The notes beneath the pieces were generated by a model. That model was not told where the DNA came from. It did no database searches and worked only from the letters and a program-made list of their open reading frames with translations. A program made the position numbers and the translations under genes. From assembly GCA_902810755.1 (NCBI GenBank), contig CADDYT010000180.1:1-11567 (forward strand): 11,567 nucleotides of DNA, in the 5' to 3' direction. The stretch comes from Chloroflexota bacterium (GTDB lineage Bacteria; Chloroflexota; Ktedonobacteria; Ktedonobacterales; Ktedonobacteraceae). Positions within the stretch are counted from its first letter, which is position 1. The number at the start of each line of letters is the position of its first letter. Positions 7,536 to 11,567 of this stretch are shown in pieces.

Positions 7536-7622
7536 ATGGACGCTGGCCCTAGTCACCGTAGACATTTTTCTACGGGCCTGGCGGAAATATTCTCTCCTCA
7601 TCGGGTAGGGGCGCTGGATTGA
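7536..7622 (+). CDS. Possible 28-residue small ORF with strong ribosome binding site
   Basis: An ATG at 7536 opens a 28-codon frame beginning MDAGPSHRRHFSTG and ending with TGA at 7620-7622. AAAAGGAGGTGGG lies 7 nt upstream and is one of the best Shine-Dalgarno matches in the window, the main reason for listing it. Inside it CCGTAGA (7556-7562) and TCTACGG (7569-7575) form a perfect 7-bp stem. The peptide has no recognisable domain. It may be a leader peptide or a real small protein, or the ribosome binding match may be part of a structured RNA and not translated. Confidence 0.35.
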   Translation: MDAGPSHRRHFSTGLAEIFSPHRVGALD

Positions 7623-7642
7623 GCATCGTCCGAAAGGGCTTG

Positions 7643-7982
7643 CTATCGCTTCCGGGTTGAAATAAGATCAACCATTTTCTTCACCGCCTTACTCGATGAG
7701 CCTGCATCAGCCCCTTTTAAGGCGATGTCGAGTAAGAATGTTTCCTCTTCAATAGCCAGTATGTCCTCGTGGCGCCTTTGCGCGCCGTATCAACATTCAG
7801 CGGGTCAGGAGCAACTCTACGTATTGAGCCAGAGTGGGTACCGCTACGTGGAGCGTATTGGAGAGCATCTCCCGTAAGATGCTCTTCTCCTGCTGGTTCT
7901 CCTGACCCCGTACCTGTCTGTACCTGCACAACAACGCATGGCGCACAGGTGGCACATTGCTGTTTCCAACAGGTGGAGACAC
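7643..7982 (-). pseudogene. Possible decayed gene remnant (unidentified)
   Basis: Two protein-like stretches lie next to each other on the minus strand in different frames. The upstream one (7982-7797) ends LREMLSNTLHVAVPTLAQYV plus ELLLTR and a stop. The downstream one (7789-7643) reads HEDILAIEEETFLLDIALKG and then ADAGSSSKAVKKMVDLISTR before its stop, with no in-frame start codon. The amphipathic, Glu/Lys-rich composition looks coding, and a frameshift with a stop between the two parts would explain the break. I recognise no family. The same DNA holds several hairpins (for example 7688-7696 with 7728-7736, and GGGTCAGGAG at about 7802 with CTCCTGACCC at about 7901), so it could be structured non-coding DNA. 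Confidence 0.3.
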
Positions 7983-8035
7983 AGCGCCTCGTCGTGTGGA
8001 GCTTTGTTGTAACTATTGTTACGCACATCGACAGG

Positions 8036-8065
8036 TTTTCCACTTATCCACAGGTTTGTGGACAA
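8036..8065. promoter_or_regulatory. Cluster of DnaA-box-like sequences
   Basis: Within 30 bp lie TTATCCACA (8044-8052, the classic consensus DnaA box), TTGTCCACA on the minus strand (8065-8057), and a near-box TTTTCCACT (8036-8044) overlapping the first. The first two face each other 4 nt apart. A small inverted repeat GTAAC-TATT-GTTAC sits just upstream at 8009-8022. No dnaA, dnaN or other origin-associated gene is in view. An origin, a DnaA-titration site or a DnaA-controlled promoter are all possible. Confidence 0.5.
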
Positions 8066-8076
8066 GCTATCAGGGT

Positions 8077-8194
8077 ATGTCATGCTGAGCGGAAAGGGGC
8101 CGTTGGCCCTGAGTGGAACGAAGGGGGAGCATCCACAGCCCATCGGGAGCCAGACAAATTGCCTTAGATACTTCGCTCTCGCTCAGCATGACAT
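8077..8194. repeat. Palindromic interspersed repeat, copy 2, upstream of the MgtE-like gene
   Basis: ATGTCATGCTGAGCG (8077-8091) and its exact reverse complement (8180-8194) form 15-bp terminal arms identical to the outer part of the purL copy. Further inside, CGAAG on the left and ACTTCG on the right match the repeat core. The left arm is interrupted by an insert with its own small hairpin (AGGGGCC-GTT-GGCCCT). It ends 20 nt before the ribosome binding site of the MgtE-like gene, so it probably lies in that gene's leader or promoter. Confidence 0.8.
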
Positions 8195-8232
8195 GGTTGG
8201 TTCTGTTATTCATGAGGAAGGCGGTGATACCC

Positions 8233-10176
8233 ATGATTTTTCTGAGCGCGCTGCTGCGCAAAACTGTTTCTGATATTGAAGGTCGCCGACTCGGCTTGCT
8301 GCGTGATCTGAGCGTCTCGCTGACCGAGACCTTTCCTTTTGTGACCGCGATTATTGTGCGCCCGACGGCGGGTACGCACGATCTGATTATTCCCTGGACG
8401 CAGGTGCATAGCCTGGAAGAGCCGCACATTTATCTGAATGTAAAGCAATCGCAGATTACGCCATATATACCGGGGCCTGATGAAATCTTATTGAAGCGCG
8501 ATATTCTGGATAAGCAAATTGTCGATACGCAGGGCGTGAGAGTGGTAAAAGTCAATGATTTAAAGCTGGCGCAAATCAGGAATACCGTGCGACTCGTCGG
8601 GGTTGATATTAGCCTGAGCGGGCTGCTGCGGCGACTGGGCATTCTGGGGCCGTTTGAGACGCTCAGCCGCGTGCTGCCCGTGCAGTTTGGGGAAAAGACG
8701 GTAACCTGGAACTATGTCGAGCCGATCCAGATGGTCAGAGCAGGGGCCACCGGACAACTGGCCCTGGTCGGGGCCGGTAGCGGGGCGGTCGGCGCGAGCG
8801 GCGTAGTGCCGCAGGTGCAGCTGAACGTCAGTTACAACAAGCTGGCCGATCTGCGCCCGGCGGATATCGCCGATATTCTGGAACAACTGGACGTGGAGGA
8901 CGCCGGTATCCTGCTCGAACACCTGGACACCGAGACGGCAGCCGACGCCCTCAACGAGGTCGAATCACCCCTGCAGGCTGAACTGATCAGCGAACTGAAT
9001 CCCGAACGCGCCTCTGACCTGCTGGAGGTAATGCCGCCCGATGACGCCGCCGACATCCTGGCCGACATCCCGCAGGCCGAGGCTGAGCATCTGCTTGATC
9101 TGATGCCGGCCAGCGAGTCGCGGCCCATTCGCGACCTGCTGCGCTACGAGCCGGAGTCGGCGGGCGGCATCATGACACCGGAGGTGCTTTCGTTACAGGA
9201 GAATCTGACGGCGCAGGAGGCGCTGGCCCTGCTGCGCCAGCAGTCCGAACACATGGAGATGATCTACTACCTCTACATCGTCGATGACGAGCATCGCCTG
9301 GTAGGCGTCGTCTCCCTGCGCGAACTGGTCGTGGCGCAACCAGACACGCTCTTGAAAGACCTGATGGACACCGACGTGATCAAAGTCAGCACCACCACCG
9401 ATCAGGAGGAGGTGGCGCGCATCATCGAACGCTACGATCTGCTGGGCGTGCCGGTAGTGGACGAAGAGGACCATCTGGTCGGCATCGTCACGGTGGATGA
9501 CGTGATCGACGTGATCCGCGAGGAGCAGGTAGAAGACCTCTCCGAGATGGCCGGCGCTAGCGTCGAGGAGTTCGAGGAAGAGGAGCATTTCTCCTGGCGC
9601 GCGGCATTCAGCCGCGTGAGCTGGCTGGGCGTGAACGTCGTGGCCGGTTTCCTGCTGGCCCTCATTCTCGATAAATTACTCGGCCCGGCCCTCAGCACGG
9701 GTGGCGTCGCCGTCGCGGCCAGCGGCTTCATGCGCGGGCTACGCTCGCCGCTGGCCCTGAGCGGCATTGTCTGCCTGCTGCCTATGCTGCTGCTCGCCAG
9801 CGGCAACGCCAGTTCGCAGGCGCTGGGCATTGCCGGCTGGCAACTGCGTTCGGCGGGCGGCGGCGACCTCTGGCGCGGCGTCTTCCGCGAACTGCGCCTG
9901 GGGACGCTGGGCGGCGTGCTGGCCTCCATTGTCGTCTGCCTGCTCACCTGGCTGCTCTTCTCTTCACTCGCGCTGGGTATCGCCATCGGCCTGGGCTTCG
10001 GCTTTACGCTGCTTGTCGCCACCCTGTGCGGCCTCGCCCTGCCTAACCTCTTCCAGCGCCTGCGCCTGCGCGGCAGCCTGGTCAGCGCCCCCTTGCTCGA
10101 CCCCATCATCGCCATCATCAGCGTCAGCCTCTTCCTGCTACTCACGCTGGCCCTGATCGATCAGATGCACCTGTAA
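8233..10176 (+). CDS. PRC-barrel / MgtE-like membrane transporter with CBS domains
   Basis: A 647-residue membrane protein. Order: two PRC-barrel-like segments (about 1-75 and 86-166), a flexible Gly/Ala stretch (170-192), MgtE N-terminal helical domain (200-305, repeats such as LRPADIADILEQL and MPPDDAADIL), a CBS pair (310-430, with GGIMTPEVLSL and GVPVVDEEDHLVGIVTVDDV), an acidic connector (431-452), and about five hydrophobic helices (463-643). MgtE proteins are homodimeric Mg2+ channels gated by Mg2+ binding to the N and CBS domains. Here the membrane part diverges: LLASGNASSQ (520-529) stands where MgtE has a Gly-rich GGNxGxQ, and the last helix lacks the usual DPA and pore Asp. Mg2+ transport is therefore only a family-level guess. 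ATG 8233 is chosen because AGGAAGGCGG ends 8 nt upstream; earlier in-frame starts fall in the palindromic repeat or in this ribosome binding site. A CBS/PRC regulatory or altered-ion role is possible. Confidence 0.85.
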   Translation: MIFLSALLRKTVSDIEGRRLGLLRDLSVSLTETFPFVTAIIVRPTAGTHDLIIPWTQVHSLEEPHIYLNVKQSQITPYIPGPDEILLKRDILDKQIVDTQGVRVVKVNDLKLAQIRNTVRLVGVDISLSGLLRRLGILGPFETLSRVLPVQFGEKTVTWNYVEPIQMVRAGATGQLALVGAGSGAVGASGVVPQVQLNVSYNKLADLRPADIADILEQLDVEDAGILLEHLDTETAADALNEVESPLQAELISELNPERASDLLEVMPPDDAADILADIPQAEAEHLLDLMPASESRPIRDLLRYEPESAGGIMTPEVLSLQENLTAQEALALLRQQSEHMEMIYYLYIVDDEHRLVGVVSLRELVVAQPDTLLKDLMDTDVIKVSTTTDQEEVARIIERYDLLGVPVVDEEDHLVGIVTVDDVIDVIREEQVEDLSEMAGASVEEFEEEEHFSWRAAFSRVSWLGVNVVAGFLLALILDKLLGPALSTGGVAVAASGFMRGLRSPLALSGIVCLLPMLLLASGNASSQALGIAGWQLRSAGGGDLWRGVFRELRLGTLGGVLASIVVCLLTWLLFSSLALGIAIGLGFGFTLLVATLCGLALPNLFQRLRLRGSLVSAPLLDPIIAIISVSLFLLLTLALIDQMHL

Positions 10177-10191
10177 CCGGATATCATACAT

Positions 10192-10253
10192 AAAAAAACC
10201 ATCGCGGACGTGCCATACTTCGCTGCCGCTCAGCAGGGCCAGTCCGCGATGGT
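10192..10253 (-). terminator. Hairpin with U-tract facing the minus strand
   Basis: ACCATCGCGGAC (10198-10209) and GTCCGCGATGGT (10242-10253) form a perfect 12-bp stem with a 32-nt loop. Seven A residues (10192-10198) flank the left arm, so a minus-strand transcript would show stem then U-tract, a typical intrinsic terminator. Neither neighbouring gene is on the minus strand. On the plus strand no U-run follows the stem, though the hairpin could still mark the 3' end of the MgtE-like transcript 15 nt after its stop codon. Confidence 0.6.
10217..10235. repeat. Fragment of the palindromic repeat, copy 3
   Basis: TTCGCTGCCGCTCAGCA (10219-10235) is identical to 281-297 in the purL copy, and the preceding ATACTTCGCT matches the right arm of copy 2. 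Only one half is present, and it sits in the loop of the preceding hairpin. Confidence 0.7.
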
Positions 10254-10532
10254 CTGTCATAGCATGCATACTATTGCTAACAGGTCAAAAAATTCATATC
10301 ATCCGATTTGAAATCGTCGGCGTAGTATGGGATAGAAAGCAGCAACAGCACTATTGCGCGGCGGTTGGGGAAACTGGCCAGAAGGCAAAATGCTGCAATG
10401 CTTCCTCTGTGAACAGGTTTCTTCCAGAGCATATCCGTGAGCAATCTGGAAGAGAAAATTTCATTCTGATGAGAGTACGTCAGGATGACAGTAGTGCTAT
10501 GATAGCACGCAAAAAAGGAGTATGTATTTGCT
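10254..10532. other. Intergenic stretch without a supported gene
   Basis: This gap before the ferritin-like gene is AT-richer than its surroundings. I found no convincing gene in it. A possible -10 box TATGAT (10498-10503) lies 29 nt before the ferritin-like ATG, but no good -35 box stands 16-18 nt before it. A small imperfect hairpin (CCGATTTGAAATCGTCGG, about 10302) is present. Confidence 0.4.
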
Positions 10533-11318
10533 ATGAAGGAAACACAAGAGAAGACTGGAAGCCTGCTGGGAACCATTGAAGGGCGCAAGTCGCGCCGTTC
10601 CCTCCTCAAAGGAGCCATTGCCGGGGCGGCAGGCGTGACCGGCCTGACGGCGGTCGGCGCGGGCGTGTTCTCCTCGCTGAAGCCGCACGCCGCCTTCGCC
10701 AGAGCGGCAGGGTTGAGCTGCTCGGATACGGTGCAGAGCATCATCAGCATCGCGGCCACTGCCGAGGAACTGGCCGTCGTTTTCTATTCCAACGGCATCA
10801 ACAAGGCCGCCACGCTGGGCATCAGCGGCGACAACCTGACCTACCTGCAAGCGGCAGTTGTGGAGGAGCAACTGCACCTGAACCTGCTGCTCAAGGCGGG
10901 CGCGCAGCCATTGACCAGTACCTTCAGCTTCCCGCACAGCTGGGACACGTTCACGCATATCAGCCTGTTCATCTCCACGTTGCAGCAGCTTGAGACCGCC
11001 TTCGAGTCCGCCTACATCGCGGCAGTCAAGGAATTTGGCGAGATGGGCCAGTTCGACCTTGCCCTGCTCGCCGCGCAGATTGCCACCATCGAGGCCGAAC
11101 ATCGCGCCATCGGTCGCTCCATCATCAACACGAAGGAAGCGGCGAACAACTGGGCCTTCACGCCCGTCTACGTCAGCTCCGTCGGCGACGCCGTGAACGT
11201 GCTGAGCCAGGAAGGCTACCTCTCGCCTTCCGGCAAGAATACCTTCACCTATCAGCCCGTCAGCACGCAGAGCAGCCTGGTCAGCCAGCGCACCCCCTAC
11301 TCTGCCGAGACCTGCTAA
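10533..11318 (+). CDS. Tat-exported ferritin-like domain protein
   Basis: A 261-residue protein predicted to be exported folded. The N-terminus has a twin-arginine motif SRRSLLKG (residues 20-27), a hydrophobic core GAIAGAAGVTGLTAVGAG (27-44) and AxA-type cleavage options near 54-58. The mature part looks like a four-helix ferritin-like bundle with one carboxylate motif per helix: AEEL (E78/E79), EEQLH with ExxH (E112, H115), LETAFE (E154, E158) and IEAEH with ExxH (E187, H190). This is the pattern of a carboxylate-bridged di-iron site, so metal binding is likely; oxidase, storage or stress roles cannot be told apart. The C-terminal 50 residues are Ser/Thr-rich and end in Cys. AAAAAAGGAG ends 12 nt before the ATG, a rather long spacing. 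The gene appears monocistronic, with its own terminator. Confidence 0.85.
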   Translation: MKETQEKTGSLLGTIEGRKSRRSLLKGAIAGAAGVTGLTAVGAGVFSSLKPHAAFARAAGLSCSDTVQSIISIAATAEELAVVFYSNGINKAATLGISGDNLTYLQAAVVEEQLHLNLLLKAGAQPLTSTFSFPHSWDTFTHISLFISTLQQLETAFESAYIAAVKEFGEMGQFDLALLAAQIATIEAEHRAIGRSIINTKEAANNWAFTPVYVSSVGDAVNVLSQEGYLSPSGKNTFTYQPVSTQSSLVSQRTPYSAETC

Positions 11319-11338
11319 CTCCATCTCCTTCTTGCAAA

Positions 11339-11380
11339 GAGAGGCCCTACGCCTTGCCAGTGTAGGGTCTCTCGTCTTTT
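11339..11380 (+). terminator. Intrinsic terminator of the ferritin-like gene
   Basis: GAGAGGCCCTAC (11339-11350) pairs with GTAGGGTCTCTC (11362-11373) in a 12-bp stem with one G-T wobble and an 11-nt loop, followed by GTCTTTT. It begins 20 nt after the stop codon. Confidence 0.85.
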
Positions 11381-11420
11381 CTATTCTCCAGAAGCCCGGC
11401 AAAAATTCGCCACAAAACGC

Positions 11421-11449
11421 TTGACGAATCGCAACAGAAGGTGTATACT
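11421..11449 (+). promoter_or_regulatory. Promoter of tRNA-Asn
   Basis: TTGACG (11421-11426) and TATACT (11444-11449) are spaced by exactly 17 nt, close to the sigma-70 consensus. The expected start near 11456 gives a 5' leader of about 38 nt to be removed by RNase P. Confidence 0.8.
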
Positions 11450-11493
11450 ACAGGCGTCCTCAAGAAGAGGCAGAACAAAGCAAAGGAAACCGT

Positions 11494-11567
11494 TCCTCGA
11501 TAGCTCAACGGTAGAGCAACCGGCTGTTAACCGGTGGGTTGCAGGTTCGAATCCTGCTCGAGGAGCC
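11494..11567 (+). tRNA. tRNA-Asn (anticodon GTT); last base at or beyond window edge
   Basis: Full cloverleaf: acceptor TCCTCGA (11494-11500) with TCGAGGA (11558-11564), D stem GCTC/GAGC, anticodon stem ACCGG/CCGGT around CTGTTAA with GTT at 11526-11528, 5-nt variable loop, T stem GCAGG/CCTGC with loop TTCGAAT, discriminator G and then CC. The window ends before the final A, so a genomically encoded CCA is likely but not fully seen. Confidence 0.97.

Noticed and set aside
7360..7608. 82-codon plus-strand frame across the candidate leader
   Set aside because: It would start at the -35 box of the predicted promoter and shows no domain; the ATG at 7536 in another frame has a far better ribosome binding site.
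8113..8232. Longer N-terminus of the MgtE-like protein from an ATG at 8113
   Set aside because: The extra 40 residues are encoded by the palindromic repeat and the ribosome binding site. ATG 8233 has a good Shine-Dalgarno sequence at the right distance and begins the PRC-barrel sequence.
7396..8232. Mg2+ (M-box) riboswitch upstream of the MgtE-like gene
   Set aside because: I looked for the conserved M-box core and did not find it in the gap.
10455..10490. GTCATCCTGAC-like stretch on the minus strand resembling a repeat arm
   Set aside because: Only a short partial resemblance to the CATGCTGAGCG core, and no inverted partner nearby.
10274..10579. Plus-strand 101-codon frame before the ferritin-like gene
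   Set aside because: It starts with TTG, has no ribosome binding site that I can see, overlaps the start of the ferritin-like gene and shows no domain.
10277..10759. Minus-strand 160-codon frame ending near the inverse-facing terminator
   Set aside because: Its first half is antisense to the ferritin-like gene and the rest shows no recognisable domain. The terminator orientation makes an antisense transcript worth testing but does not establish a protein.
1..11567. CRISPR array, insertion sequence or prophage genes
   Set aside because: No regularly spaced direct repeats, and no recognisable transposase, integrase or phage structural gene in the window.

Overview
The window looks like chromosomal DNA of a GC-rich bacterium, most likely a Ktedonobacteria-type Chloroflexota. 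That assignment is an inference from the kind of genes present (large PurL with a PurS-like N-terminus, PRC-barrel/MgtE protein, soluble PAS-GAF kinase, Tat ferritin-like protein) and from scattered palindromic repeats built on a CATGCTGAGCGG...GCGAAGCATCT core. No single marker gene proves it.

Layout. Everything left of about 4.6 kb reads on the minus strand; everything to the right reads on the plus strand. From the divergence point at 4.6 kb going left come a TetR-family repressor, a soluble cytochrome P450 46 nt behind it (probable operon), a perfect 72-bp palindrome, and purL, which has its own promoter and runs off the left edge (773 codons visible, C-terminus missing). A 94-bp palindromic repeat sits inside purL without breaking the frame.

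Going right come a cytoplasmic PAS-GAF-PAS histidine kinase and a stand-alone receiver 15 nt behind it, forming a two-component pair. A roughly 900-bp stretch follows without a conventional gene. It holds a promoter, a stem-rich leader ending in a strong ribosome binding site and a 28-codon ORF, minus-strand remnants of what may be a decayed gene, a cluster of DnaA-box-like sequences, and a second copy of the palindromic repeat. Next is a PRC-barrel/MgtE_N/CBS/MgtE-transmembrane protein. A hairpin whose U-tract faces the minus strand follows, with a fragment of the repeat in its loop. Then come a Tat-exported ferritin-like protein with two ExxH motifs, its terminator, and a tRNA-Asn(GTT) with a clear promoter at the right edge.

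The genes do not form one pathway. The most unusual points are the RPE-like in-frame repeat in purL, the zero-spacer 72-bp palindrome on the P450 stop codon, the uncharacterised structured leader with micro-ORF, the DnaA boxes away from dnaA, and the MgtE-like channel lacking canonical pore residues.
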